Of a stretch of 64,000 bases of DNA, positions 13,501 through 28,500 are shown one piece after another (position 1 is the first letter of the stretch; each line of letters starts with the position of its first letter). Origin of the DNA: Liolophura sinensis (taxonomy: Eukaryota; Mollusca; Polyplacophora; Chitonida; Chitonidae); NCBI RefSeq assembly GCF_032854445.1, contig NC_088300.1:80716101-80780100 (forward strand). Direction: 5' to 3'. The notes under the pieces were generated by a model. The model saw nothing but the letters and a program-made list of their open reading frames with translations, did no database searches and was not told the origin of the DNA. A program made the translations under genes and the position numbers.

Positions 13501-16500
13501 GCTTTACACTGTTTCTTTACAACCTTGACTAGATGTTTGCCTTACACTGTTTCTTTACAACCTTGACTAGATGTTTGCCTTAAACTGTTTCTTTACAACC
13601 TTGATGAGATGTTAGCCTTACACTGTTTCTTTACAACCTTGACAAGATGTTAGCCTTACACTGTTTCCTAATGGTATTACATAGGTAGTGCAGTGTTATG
13701 TTATAGATGTTAGCCTTACACTGTTTCCTGTCAACCTTGACAAGACATTAGCCTTACACTGTTTCCTGTCGACCTTGACAAGACATTAGACTTACACTGT
13801 TCCCTGTCGACCTTGACAAGACATTAGCCTTACACTCTTCCCTGTCGACCTTGATGAGATGTTTGCCTTACACTGTTTCCTGTCGACCTTGATGGGATGT
13901 TAGCCTTACACTGTTTTCTGTCGACCTTGACGAGATGTTAACCTTACACTGTTTCCTGTCGACCTTGACGAGATGTTACCATTACACTGTTTTCTGTCGA
14001 CCTTGACTACCTTGACGAGATGTTAGCCTTACACTGTTTTCTGTCGACCTTGAGGAGATGTTACCCGTACACTGTTTTCTGTCGACCTTGACTACCTTGA
14101 CGAGATGTTAGCCTTACACTGTTTTCTGTCAACCTTGACAACCCTGACGAGATGTTAGCCTTACACTGTTTCCTGTTGACCTTGACGAGATGTTACCCTT
14201 ACACTCTTTCCTATTGATTGTGACGAGATATTAGCCTTACACTGTTTCCTGTCGACCTTGATGAGATGTTAGCCTTAAACTGCTTTCTGTCGACCTGGAC
14301 GAGATGTTAGCCTTACACCTTTTGTGAGCTCGATCCCCACTAAACATGTGAAAGTTTAACAATAAGTTATGTCAGGTGTGTGTGGGAAATGATGTGATAG
14401 ATTTGACATCTAAGATGCAGGTGCCAGTATTCAGTCAAGGTTAGAGTTTGAGTATGCTGGGATAACTCATGTTACAATGGGTATTTGTGATGCCATAGTT
14501 ATTTTGGGTTAGCTCCCGTCCTGGACATTTGTGTGTCTGTAGTTATGCTGGGATAACTCATGTTACAATGGGTATTTGTGATGCCATAGTCATTTTGGGT
14601 TGGCTCCTGTCCTGGACATTTGTGTGTCTGTAGTTATGCTGGGATAACTCATGTTACAATGGGTATTTGTGATGCCATAGTCATTTTGGGTTGGCTCCTG
14701 TCCTGGACATTTGTGTGTCTGTAGTTATGCTGGGATAACTCATGTTACCATGGGTATTTGTGATGCCATAGTCATTTTGGGTTAGCTCCCGTCATGGACA
14801 TTTGTGTGTCTGTAGTTATGCTGGGATAACTCCTGTTGCCATGGGTATTTGTGATGCCATAATCATTTTGGGTTAGCTCCCGTCATGGACATTTGTGTGT
14901 CTGTAGTTATGCTGGGATAACTCATGTTACAATGGGTATTTGTGATGCCATAGTCATTTTGGGTTAGCTCCCGTCATGGACATTTGTGTGTCTGTAGTTA
15001 TGCTGGGATAACTCATGTTACAATGGGTATTTGTGATGCCATAGTCATTTTGGGTTGGCTCCTGTCCTGGACATTTGTGTGTCTGTAGTTATGCTGGGAT
15101 AACTCATGTTACAATGGGTATTTGTGATGCCATAGTCATTTTGGGTTGGCTCCTGTCCTGGACATTTGTGTGTCTGTAGTTATGCTGGGATAACTCCTGT
15201 TACCATGGGTATTTGTGATGCCATAGTCATTTTGGGTTAGCTCCCGTCATGGACATTTGTGTGTCTGTAGTTATGCAGGGATAACTCCTGTTGCCATGGG
15301 TATTTGTGATGCCATAATCATTTTGGGTTGGCTCCCGTCATGGACATTTGTATGTCTGTAGTTATGCAGGGATAACTCCTGTTGCCATGGGTATTTGTGA
15401 TGCCATAATCATTTTGGGTTAGCTCCCGTCATGGACATTTGTGTGTCTGTAGTTATGCTGGGATAACTCATGTTACCATGGGTATTTGTGATGCCATAGT
15501 CATTTTGGGTTAGCTCCCGTCATGGACATTTGTATGTCTGTAGTTATGCTGGGATAACTCATGTTACCATGGGTATTTGTGATGCCATAGTCATTTTTGG
15601 TTAGCTTCCGTCATGGACATTTGTGTGTCTGTAGTTATGCTGGGATAACTCATGTTGCCATGGGTATTTGTGATGCCATAATCATTTTGGGTTGGCTCCC
15701 GTCATGGACATTTGTGTGTCTGTAGTTATGCTGGGATAACTCATGTTAAAATGGGTATTTGTGATGCCATAGTCATTTTTGGTTAGCTTCCGTCATGGAC
15801 ATTTGTGTGTCTGTAGTTATGCTGGGATAATTCATGTTGCCATGGGTATTTGTGATGCCATAATCATTTTGGGTTAGCTCCCGTCATGGACATTTGTGTG
15901 TCTGTAGTTATGCTGGGATAACTCATGTTACAATGGGTATTTGTGATGCCATAGTTATTTTGGGTTAGCTCCCGTCATGGACATTTGTGTGTCTGTAGTT
16001 ATGCTGGGATAACTCATGTTACAATGGGTATTTGTGATGCCATAGTCATTTTGGGTTGGCTCCTGTCCTGGACATTTGTGTGTCTGTAGTTATGCTGGGA
16101 TAACTCATGTTACAATGGGTATTTGTGATGCCATAGTCATTTTGGGTTGGCTCCTGTCCTGGACATTTGTGTGTCTGTAGTTATGCTGGGATAACTCCTG
16201 TTACCATGGGTATTTGTGATGCCATAGTCATTTTGGGTTAGCTCCCGTCATGGACATTTGTGTGTCTGTAGTTATGCAGGGATAACTCCTGTTGCCATGG
16301 GTATTTGTGATGCCATAGTCATTTTGGGTTGGCTCCCGTCATGGACATTTGTGTGTCTGTAGTTATGCTGGGATAACTCATGTTACCATGGGTATTTGTG
16401 TGTCTGCAGTTATGCTGGGATAACTCATGTTGCCATGGGTATTTGTGATGCCATAGTCATTTTGGGTTAGCTCCTGTCATGGACATTTGTGTGTCTCCAG

Positions 16501-19500
16501 TTATGCTGGGATAACTCATGTTACAATGGGTATTTGTGATGCCATAGTCATTTTGGGTTGGCTCCCGTCATAGACATTTGTGTGTCTGTAGTTATGCTGG
16601 GATAACTCATGTTGCCATGGGTATTTGTGATGCCATAGTCATTTTGGGTTAGCTCTCGTCATGGACATTTGTGTGTCTGTAGTTATGCAGAGATAACTCA
16701 TGTTACCATGGGTATTTGTGATGCCATAGTCATTTTGGGTTAGCTCCCGTCATGGACATTTATGTGTCTGCAGTTATGCTGGGATAACTCATGTTACCAT
16801 GGGTATTTGTGATGCCATAATCATTTTGGGTTAGCTCCCGTCATGGACATTTGTATGTCTGTAGTTATGCTGGGATAACTCATGTTACCATGGGTATTTG
16901 TGATGCAAGTCATTTTGGGTTGGCTCCCGTCATGGACATTTGTGTGTCTGTAGTTATGCAGGGATAACTCCTGTTGCCATGGGTATTTGTGATGTCGTAG
17001 TCATTTTGGGTTAGCTCCCGTCATGGACATTTGTATGTCTGTAGTTATGCTGGGATAACTCATGTTACCATGGGTATTTGTGATGCAAGTCATTTTGGGT
17101 TGGCTCCCGTCATGGACATTTGTGTGTCTGTAGTTATGCTGGGATAACTCATGTTACCATGGGTATTTGTGATGCAAGTCATTTTGGGTTGGCTCCCGTC
17201 ATGGACATTTGTGTGTCTGTAGTTATGCTGGGATAACTCATGTTGCCATGGGTATTTGTGATGCCATAGTTATTTTGGGTTGGCTCCCGTCCTGGACATT
17301 TGTGTGTCTGTAGTTATGCTGGGATAAGTGATGTTAGCATGGGTTTTGTGATGCCATATTCTTTTTTTTGTTGGCTCCTGTCATGGACATTTGTATGTCT
17401 GTAGTTATACTGGGATAACTCATGTTACAATGGGTAATTGTGATGCAAGTCATTTTGGGTTGGCTCCCGTCATGGACATTTGTGTTGCTGTAGCTATGCA
17501 TGGATAACTCCTGTTGCCATGGGTATTTGTGATGCCATAGTCATTTTGGGTTGGCTCCCGTCATGGACATTTGTGTGTCTGTAGCTATGCTGGGATAACT
17601 CCTGTTGCCATGGGTAATTGTGATGCCATATTCATTTTGGGTTGGCTCCTGTCATGGACATTTGTGTGTCTGTAGTTATGCAGGGATAACTCATGTCACC
17701 ACATGTATTTGTGTTGCCGTAGTTAAGCAGGGATAACTCATCTTACCACAGGTATTTGTGTTTTCCTAGTTATGCAGGGATAACTCATGTCACCACATGT
17801 ATTTGTGTTGTCCTAGTTATGCAGGGATAACTCATGTCACCACATGTATTTGTGTTGCCGTAGTTAAGCAGGGATAACCCATCTCACCACGGGTATTTGT
17901 GTTGCCCTAGTTATGCAGGGATAACTCATGTCACCACAGGTATTTGTGTTGTCCTAGTTATGCAGGGATAACTCATGTCACCACAGGTATTTGTGATGTC
18001 GTAGTCGTGTTGGGATAGTTTACATCATGGATGTTGGTGATGCCATTGGCATAGTTTGATAGCTGGTGAATGTCATGGTGCCATAGCTGGGAGGGGTATT
18101 TGTAAAGTTGTAGGTTTTGTTGTCCTGGATATTGTGTATGCCATAGTCATGGTGAAAACGCTGTTGTCATGGGCATTTGTGTTGTTATAGTTCATGATTG
18201 ATTCATGATGTCACTGGTAAAGTTGTCATGGATATATTTGAATCAGCCATAGGATAGTGTTAAGAGACATGAGTTTTGTGATCTTCTTTCCATTTTGCAA
18301 TCGCTGATGTATGAATGGGCATTTGTTGGGTTCTAGTCAGTTATGGTAGCCTTATGTCTTGGTCATGTTGAATTGCCTTTTGTTTGAACAGATTCGTTAA
18401 TGAAATATTTGAAACAATAATGAGGCCGTGCACATGTTGTTGTAGCCATATGGTCGTAGCCATATTTTGTTAGTCACTTGTGATGCGATTCATGTTTTTG
18501 TCACCTTGATTGCCGGGGAAGATAAATAGTTTAGAATTTGCAACATCATTGGGGTAACTGATGATAATCAGACCTGAACATTTGCCCTTAGTGCCAGATC
18601 ATAGACAAGTCAACTTGTAAAGATGTGTAATATTTCAGCCCATTGTCCAGGAAGTCTTTTATTTTTGTTTTTTGTTCACATAGGCTTTTTTTTTCTGCAT
18701 ATGTGACTATTGTTTCATGAAAAGCATTTAGCGTATAAATTTCATCTTTTCATCTCTGAAGATAGCTTTGGCTGCAGTAAGAAATGCATGCATATTACAG
18801 AGAATGATAACAAAGATTAAGGCGAGAACTGGTGACAGAAAAAGGTTAAGGTGACAAATGGACCTGAGGAAACATGGAATGATTGGTTGAGAAAAAGCAG
18901 TTACATTGCTGGTGGAAACTAGCACAGATAGTTTAACAAATGTTAGACGTTGATACAGTAGAAGTGTGTGTCGTGTATTTTGTAATGAGAGGAGTCTTCT
19001 GTATTAACAGTGTGGGTTATGCTAGAAATTAACCTTATGACGTGGAATTGTGCAGTTTGAGTTTGCTTCATAAAGTATTTGTTCAAAACTCAGATTCTCC
19101 GGAATTTGTGTCTTGAATATATTGCATGTTTTGTATTTCTTTTAATTGAAGTTGATTTTTTTAAAGGTAAAGTTTCAACAATTTCTGAAAATTATTATTG
19201 ATTTAATGTACTGGTAATCACATATCTTGTGTAAAAACTATTATTTGTTACATTAGTTCTGAATATTTGTAAACTACATGTACATGGATATGTGTTATTT
19301 TGAGCTGGATATTTACGGGTTTACCATTTAGAGAGATCCCTGAAGACATGGACCAGTTTTCTTTAAGCAGAATAGCTCTTGTCATTTGTTTTTGCTTGCC
19401 AATACTCACTTTTGGCCTTGAATCCAATTGGTCAGCTTTCCAGCGCTTTCTGTTTCTAGAAATTAATCATGCAAAAAGCGGCTGAAGATCTGAGAAATGA

Positions 19501-22500
19501 AGCCATTAAAAAGGCTGAGGAGAGAGAAAAATACATCAATGAGAGGGTGGAGGCCATTAACACAGAGGGGCTAAGGCAAGGTAGGCAGCGTCAGGCAGCA
19601 TGGGCGTAGCGTTGTGGCTCCCCCTGGTGGCCCATAATCGAGTGGTCGTCTGCTGTAGAAACTCCTAGATCCCAGGATACTCTGTGTGATGACTCTCAGT
19701 CATGTGATCTTCTGTTGACATTTTCTGTACATGTGATTTCGTACTTTTCATTAAATTTGCTTTTGAGTATGATCTAAATTGCAATATTTAGATGTTTATT
19801 TTGGTTGTTTATTAGAATTCACAGCAATTCTGTTTTTAGTTCCCTTTTTGTGTTTTGCCTTTTTTCACCTTGCTTGGTTGTGTGTTTTAGAATCATTTGG
19901 TTGTTCACTCTCTCCCCATTTATTGTATTTTATTACAAGTTGATCAATGGAAACTGTTTATGCACATCCTCTGGCTGATTGGCAGCTTTGTGTATGGGAA
20001 TCTACATGTTAGCATGGCCCTGAATTTGTCAGTTACAGTGTGATCAGGAGCAGTCCACATTTCCCCCTGGCTTTTTGCTCAGCACAGTTTCCTCACAGTT
20101 AATCATGACAAGCACCTGAGGTGTGGCTTGGCACAGCACTATCTCTGGTACAACATACTGTATAATGTACACAATAAGTCCAGTGGTGACATAAAACCCC
20201 TGAGAACATGGCCTGCAGTTTTATGGGCACAAGACTCACTCAGATTCAGACTCTCATAAATTCTGCATTTAAGTAAATTTTTTGCTTGAGATTGTGGTTA
20301 GAATGACTATTGATTTTTGTAAACCAACTTAAACAATAAGATGTTTGATGGGAAAAAATACTTCTGATTTATATAAACATAAACTTTACACTTACATTTG
20401 ACTAAGAGATTGGGTGGGAGAACAACTTGTGATTTCTGTATTCCAACTTACATTTGAATAAGAGATTGGATGGGAGAACAACTTGTGATTTCTGTATTCC
20501 AACTTACATTTGACTAAGAGATTGGGTGGGAGAACAACTTGTGATTTCTGTATTCCAACTCACATTTGGCTAAGATATTGGGTGGGAGAACAAGTTGTGA
20601 TTTCTGTATTCCAACTCACCTTTGACTAAGGTTGGGTGGGAGAACAAGTTGTGATTTTTGTATTTCAACTTACATTTGACTAAAAGGTTGGGTGGGAGAT
20701 CGAGTTGTGATTTTTGTATTCCAACTTACAATTTTTGATTTTGAGCTTATTTAATTATTTAATAGTGCTGATTGTTTAACACAAATTCCATCTGCAGGCC
20801 TGTATTCAGGTGTTCAAATTTGCTGCGTTAAGCAGTTTCAAAGGAAATTAGTGAATGACAACGTATTCCTATTGTCTGCCTGTATAACTTAATATTTACT
20901 CTGCATAGATGCAGTATAATGACCAGACACTAGGATTTTGCGCGCAGGCTTTGGAATGACCCAGAATGGAAATATTATTGGCCTTGTCTATGTAGAGGTT
21001 AAGCCTTTAAAAATTGTTCTCTTGGAGTGATTGGAATTGTTAATGAAGAAGCGTTTTATTGTGAATGGTCATAGTTATTTGCACGTGTATACCTGTGTAG
21101 CCAAGCTTCCTGCTCCCCATAATACAACGTGGTGAGGGTACTGTGCTCTCCGGTGACACCAGTCCTGTTTCTCAGGGCTTTATTCAGCTGTCAGTGATGG
21201 ATTAGGACTGTTAGAAATGTACCTCACCTGTAGTTAGACAGAGCCCTATTTGAAACATTAGACAGGTGTGTATTCCTCAAAGCCTATGTATTTGTATATG
21301 TACCTTGATGAGCAATAAATTTAGTGAAGACGTTTGTGGTCAGTTTAGTAGTGTTAAAGTGGCCATTGCTGATGAGATAGAATTTTCAATAGAAAATACA
21401 AAAGTATTTCTGGTAGGTTACTAACTGCAGATCTTTTTTTGAGCTGGAAGAATTTATTTGCTTAACATTGGACAAGTGCATGTTAATAGATGTTATCTAA
21501 TTTCTGTTGAGAAATATTTCTATTGATGATTTTGAAAAAGTACAGTAAAGAATTATTTTAATGGCTTTTTTACAATGTGGGAAGTTATAGCATCAGAAAA
21601 TGTCCACGGTGTACAGTAATACTTGATCTGGATGAAAAGTAGTCCTACCATTTGATTCTTTTCAACAGAGATGTTTACAGTGGTCCAAATGATTGGACTT
21701 CAGTATGAAGTAAACTGTACCCCAGACATTTTGTTTTCCACATAAACTATGTTGTACATGTACTTAGCACAGTTTTTTAAAAGATGAGGAAAAGATAAAT
21801 TCAACATTTGACATTATCTGGTGTATTGTATATGTTCTTGCTGACATTTTTATGTACCTTTTATACTCTATTCCATGACAGCCCTGGCTGGTGGCCAAAA
21901 CATGCCCAAAGGTACATTGGTTACTGTGAGAAAACCAGCTTTACATGTCTATGTTGTCAGTGTACAACCTGCCTGAATGTATGTCTGTCCAGTTGTCTGT
22001 CTGTGTGCGTTTGAGAAATGGATAATGGTTAACTTTAGGGCAATGTTGTAATGTTAGTTAAGCTTTAAAAAATGATACTAAATTAAGTATGGCAGAAAAA
22101 TGTAACCCAGAATGATATAGATGCCCTTTAGTTTCCTTGGATGAGTAAGATTAAGTTTGGAGGAATAGATTACATGTATATGTAAATGTTGGAGATGATT
22201 TAAATTAGTGCCTGAACCAAAGAAACAACCCATTGTTGTAGTGCGTAGCAATGTATGTAGGCTGCATTAGCCTGACATGGCCATATGGAGATGTGGTAAG
22301 AAATAGGATCATGGCAGGAATGAAAGTATAAGGGTTGGATTACATGTATGGGCCAACACTGCACTGTTATGGGCAAGTCTGAAACCTGACAAAGATTAGT
22401 CAAAGGCCTATAATGGGTGGTAATGGATGAAACTGCAGATGTAGACATCAGGGAAAGCTTCCTGTTAATTGATCGTGGAGAAGACAGTAGTTCTGTCTAT

Positions 22501-25500
22501 ACATCAGACAACAGCAACATATTTTAGCTGATGGCTTTGCAACATGCTAGTGCCATATGGCAACGTGTACTGAGGTGATATTACAACATGCCTCACTGGC
22601 ACATCTGTATACACTGTACCATATTACAAGCATGCTGATTTGAAACCGCTCACTTTCTATATATCACATTCTTGTCAAAGTGCAAAACCTGTCCTGTAGA
22701 CTTCTACTAAGTAGAAGTAGTGTTTCCTACCTTAACCAAGATCAACAGCCTGGACAAAATGATAGAGTTATGACAAGTTTAAGGTATAAGTAGTATAAAG
22801 GAGACATGTACAACAGTCTGCCTTCAGTATCAGGCAGTAACAAAGATCATTTTCAAATGTAATGCTTGTCAGTTTTGTAACCTGAACAACTAAAGTTTCC
22901 AGGTAATGAGAGACAGTATCAGAATAGTTCTGTACCAATCCAGATACTGGTTAACAGTGCTGTAGGAATAGCTCCACGTTGCTGAAATAGTGCAGAGGCT
23001 GGATATTAGCTTACTTGAGAAAGCCAGTGTGTACAGTGTGTAATCTATCTTCTGCCTCCTTGTGCCCCATGAACAGCTGAACTGAATAAATTAGTGAAGG
23101 ACCTTCATCAGAAGGTGGCTAACCTAGAAGAAGAAGTGTACGACTGGGAAGTCAAGATTCGCAAACAAGACTATGAGGTGAGTCTTTGCTATAAGCTTTC
23201 TAACCAGCAGTTTGTACAGATCCAGACAGCTATTTCCTGCTGTAACCTATCCAACAAGCACTTTGTCAGACATCCATTTCCTGCCGTGAACTGTCCAACC
23301 AGCACTTTGTACAGATCTAGACAACCATTTCCTGCTCATAAGCTGTCCAACAAGCACTTTGTCAGACATCCATTTCCTGCCGTGAACTGTCCAACAAGCA
23401 GTTTGTACAGATCTAGACAACCATTTCCTGCTCATAAGCTGTCCAACAAGCACTTTGTCAGACATCCATTTCCTGCCGTGAACTGTCCAACAAGCACTTT
23501 GTACAGATCTAGACAACCATTTCCTGCTCATAAGCTGTCCAACAAGCACTTTGTCAGACATCCATTTCCTGCCATGAACTGTCCAACAAGCACTTTGTAC
23601 AGATCTAGACAACCATTTCCTGCTCATAAGCTGTTCAACAAGCACTTTGTCAGACATCCATTTCCTGCCGTGAACTGTCCAACAAGCACTTTGTACAGAT
23701 CTAGACAACCATTTCCTGCTCATAAGCTGTACAGACAAGCATTTCCAGCCTTCAGCTGTCCAACCAGTACTTTGTACAGATTCAGACAACCATTTTTTTT
23801 CATAAGCTGTCCAACCAACACTTTGTACAGATTCAAACAGTCATTTCCTGCCCTAAGCTGTCCAATCAGTGCTAATTGGTACAGATTCAGATAACCATTT
23901 TCCGTCAGTACTTGGGACAGATTCCAATTATGAGTATGTGCTAAAACCTTGGCCAAACAGTACTAAGGATTCCTTTAGCATTATGTGCTAAACATGTCTT
24001 TCTTTTTCACTTTCAGATCAACGAATTAACTCTTAAAGTAAATGATATGAAAGGAAAATTGTAAGTCAATTTTACTTCATTTTTTGTTTTTTGTTTTTTT
24101 GTCGTTTCTCTTATTCAACAAAGTATACATGTATTTGGTAGCGTAAGATATTGGTGAATGTGAGGTTATTGGTTATTGATTGGCCTTGGAGCAGATGTAA
24201 CAATACCCTGTCCAGGTATATAGATCAGATGGTCTGCGCAAAGCTCTTCTCTACATTACATTAACTATAAACTTACATATACATGTATTTGTTACCATTG
24301 ATGACTGTTACCAGTGCTGACTGTAACATTGATGACCATTACGAATGTTGACTGTAACATGGATGTGATCTTGTTTATACTTTATAGTGTTAAGCCAGTT
24401 CTCAGGAAAGTTTCAAAGACGGAGGCCAAGTAAGTAAATCTATCATCACATAATGTTTGGAATGTAGGAATTTAGGAAAAGCATGAATCCTTTTTGTGTT
24501 TAAGATGTAGAAAGTTTAATAAAGTTTCTATGTTCAAATCTGTGGATACATTTTTTGTGCTGAGGGTCAATTTTGTGTAAGAGGGTCAGTCATTGGCCAA
24601 GCTGTTCAGACCTGCGCCATTGATCAACAAAACATGCTTGAACCAGCTGTTGATCAAAATGTGGCCTTACGTCAGGAGGTTTGTGCAGGGCCTGGTGAAG
24701 GGTGCTGGTGTCACCTGAGCACTGATTGGTTGCCTCCTCCCACACAAGTGAACCAATCAAATCAATCAAACATTAGTAAGATGAGCTGTTGTATGTAGTA
24801 GTTACATTTTCTGTCTCACCATCTGTGATGTGATGTCTTTCTGTCTTGCAATCTCTCTGACTGTGATCATGTCATCATGTGATGTTCTGTTTTACATTTC
24901 AAACATGTAAAGATACAAACTTGGGTGAGTGAGCTTTTTTAAACCAGTTGCTGTGAATTTGTGCACCAATACAGTGGGGTTATCTTTATCCCATAGTGGC
25001 ACTGTCGTTGCTTACTACGGCCAGAGTTTTTCTCTAAACAAAACAGAACTTTCTCAGACAATGCAGACAGTTGTAGTTTGAATTGTGTCTTGATTTGTAT
25101 AAAATATCATCATTTGTTCCAACCCATATCTTTGGCCATGGTATAGCAGGGATGGTTGCAGTAAGACTTCTGGCTAACAGAACATATAGTGAAGTTAGTG
25201 CTGTCTGAACATTGACTGTGTCTAGCTCGGTTGTCATTAACACACACTTTGCAGCCCTGTCTCTGTCACAGAATATAGATTCCTTCCTGCCATTTTAGTC
25301 AACATTATAACGTTCACACGTTAATTGTAGTATTTACATATGAACACATGGCTTCATCATATGATAAATTTATCTGAGAATAAAAATTTTGAGCATTTTT
25401 TTAAACAAAGACTCCTGAAAATCAAATGCCAGTCTTGCAGCAAGTTGTCAGTGACGTTGCAATTTATCTGCATCTATTTCTCTTCATATCAGTATTTGTG

Positions 25501-28500
25501 TTAATTATAATTCAGGCTAAAATAATGTAAAAACAAGAAAGAGGCAGGGTACAAACTGGTTTAACCTTTTATTCTCACCAATGCTTTGTCAGCAAACTGC
25601 CAACCTGTGTTTATAGTGCTGAGCTTATTTAATAAACCTTTTGTACTCAGATAAATGTAAGCTCCTGCATTTTGCTTAACCAGTCCTTGAACTATCCGAA
25701 CAACCACAGAAACAAAGTAGTCTTTGACCACATATGACCAGTTATATCTAATAACCTTTATATCAGTGTTGTGAATTAATGCTATGACGTTATAATGGGT
25801 GGGCAAACAACGTTAATAAATCAAGCGAACATAATAACAGGATTAACAGTCTAACACTGTCCAAGCTGTCTAAACATAAGCTGTATCTGTGTACCGCCCA
25901 AGCAGCCAAGCAGTCATAGATACGAGCTAGATTTGTGTACTGCCCAAGCAGCCAAGCAGTCGCAGATACGAGCTAGATTTGTGTACCACCCAAGCAGCCA
26001 TGCATTCCTAGATACGAGCTAAATTTGTGTACTGCCCAAGCAGTCGCAGATACGAGCTAGATTTGTGTACTGCCCAAGCAGTCGCAGATACAAGCTAGAT
26101 TTGTGTACCAACCAAGCAGTTGCAGATACAAGCTAGATTTGTGTACCCCCCAAGCAGCCAAGCAGTCGCAGATATGAGCTAGATTTGTGTCCTGCCCAAG
26201 CAGTCAAACAGTCGCAGATATGAGCTAGATTTGTGTACCGCCCAAGCAGTCGCAGATGTGAGCTAGATTTGTGAACTGCCCAAGCACCCAAGCAGTTGCA
26301 GATACAAGCTAGATTGGTGTACTGCGCAAGCAGTCGCAGATACAAGCTAGATTTGTGTTACCGCCCAAGCAACCAAGCAGTCGCAGATACGAGCTAGATT
26401 TGTGTACTGCCCAAGCAGTCGCAGATACGAGCTAGATTTGTGTCCTGCCCAAGCAGCCAAGCAGGCACTGATATGATCCAGATTTGTGTGCCGCCCAAGC
26501 AGTCGTAGAAATGAGGTAGATTTGTGTACTGCCCAAGCAGTCGCAGATATGAGCTACATTTGTGTACCGCCCAAGCAGCCAGGCAGTCGCAGATACAAGC
26601 TAGATTTGTGTACCCCTCAAACAGCCAAGCTGTCGTAGATACAAGCTAGATTTGTGTACTGCCCAAGCAGTCACAGATACAAGATAGATTTGTGTACTGC
26701 CCAAGCAGCCAAGCACTTGCAGATACAACCTAGATTTGTGTCCTGCCCAAGCAGCCAAGCAGGCACTGATACAATCTAGATTTGTGTACCGCCCAAGCAG
26801 CCAAGCAGTCATAGATATGAGCTAGATTTGTGTACTGCCCAAGCAGTCGCAGATACGAGCTAGAGATGTGTACCGCCCAAGCAGTCGCAGATACAAGCTA
26901 GATTTGTGTACTGCCCAAGCAGTCGCAGATACGAGCTAGATTTGTGTACCTCCCAAGCAGCCAAGCAGTCGTAGATACGAGCTAGATTTGTGTACTGCCC
27001 AAGCAGCCAAGCAGTTGCAGATATGAGCTAGATTTGTGTACTGCCCAAGCAGCCAAGTAGTCGCAGATATGAGCTAGATATGTGTACTGCCCAAGCAGCT
27101 AAGCAGTCGCAGATACAAGCTAGATTTGTGTACCTCCCAAGCAGCAACAAATTCATTTACGAAACATTTACAAAACAGTACAAACAAATCTTGATTTGTT
27201 CTTGTAACCAAAGTCGGCTTTATGGTCAGAGTTTGAAAATGCATGGCTATGTAGGGACAAAAATCAGCCATAAACTGCCCCCAAATTCTCTTGTAAGATC
27301 AGTGTCAAAGCAGACATGTTAATACTGACATGGAGACATGAGTGTTTGTGAGAAAGTGGTCAGTTCTGTGTTGTCCTATTTTGTCTGAACAACAGTCAGA
27401 GAGAGTATTTGTTACGGTTTGAGTTATTTCGTAATGAGAGACTTTAAATGGCTGCAATGTCTTTTGTGACCAACTGTCCACTGTTCTGTTCTGTGATGAC
27501 AAGCTGTGACGTTTACTAGTGTTGGGAGCATGTTTATGGCACATTCAGATGCTAACAATAATCTGGCCTGATGAATGTGGATGTTTGTTTGTAACAGATT
27601 AGCCAAGATAGAAAAGAAGGAAGCTAAAGATTTCCGTACCAACCTGAAGTCAACAGGCCACAACAAATACGCTCTGGAAGAAGAAAAAGAGGTTAGTCAA
27701 TCAGTTTAACTTTTGTACTGAACGTTTTTGGTAATTCACTATTATCCTACATACTGATGTGTTGCCTACAATTTTCTGAGTAGTGAGTAGTTGATGACAT
27801 TGACTTTACCCCGGAGTTCCCTCTGCTGTCCTCACCTATATGGTGCAAGTTCTAGTTTTCTTGGCTTTAGCCTTTCTATCTACCTGTATAGTATGAACCC
27901 AGTTAGCAGGCTGTGTGATGAGATAACTCCAGTTAGCAGGCTGTGTGAAGAGGTAAACCCTGTTAGCAGGCTGTGTGATGAGATAACTCCAGTTAGCAGG
28001 CTGTGTGATGAGGTAAACCCAGTTAGCAGGCTGTGTGATGAGATAACTCCAGTTAGCAGGCTGTGTGAAGAGGTAAACCCTGTTAGCAGGCTGTGTGAAG
28101 AGGTAAACTCAGTTAGCAGGCTGTGTGATGAGATAACTCCAGTTAGCAGGCTGTGTGATGAGGTAAACCCTGTTAGCAGGCTGTGTGATGAGATAACTCC
28201 AGTTAGCAGGCTGTGTGAAGAGGTAAACCCTGGTAGCAGGCTGTGTGATGAGATAACTCCAGTTAGCAGGCTGTGTGATGAGGTAAACCCTGTTAGCAGG
28301 CTGTGTGATGAGGTAACTCCAGTTAGCAGGCTGTGTGATGAGGTAAACCCAGTTAGCAGGCTGTGTGAAGAGGTAAACCCTGTTAGCAGGCTGTGTGATG
28401 AGGTAAACCCAGTTAGCAGGCTGTGTGATGAGATAACTCCAGTTAGCAGGCTGTGTGATGAGGTAAACCCAGTTAGCAGGCTGTGTGATGAGATAACTCC

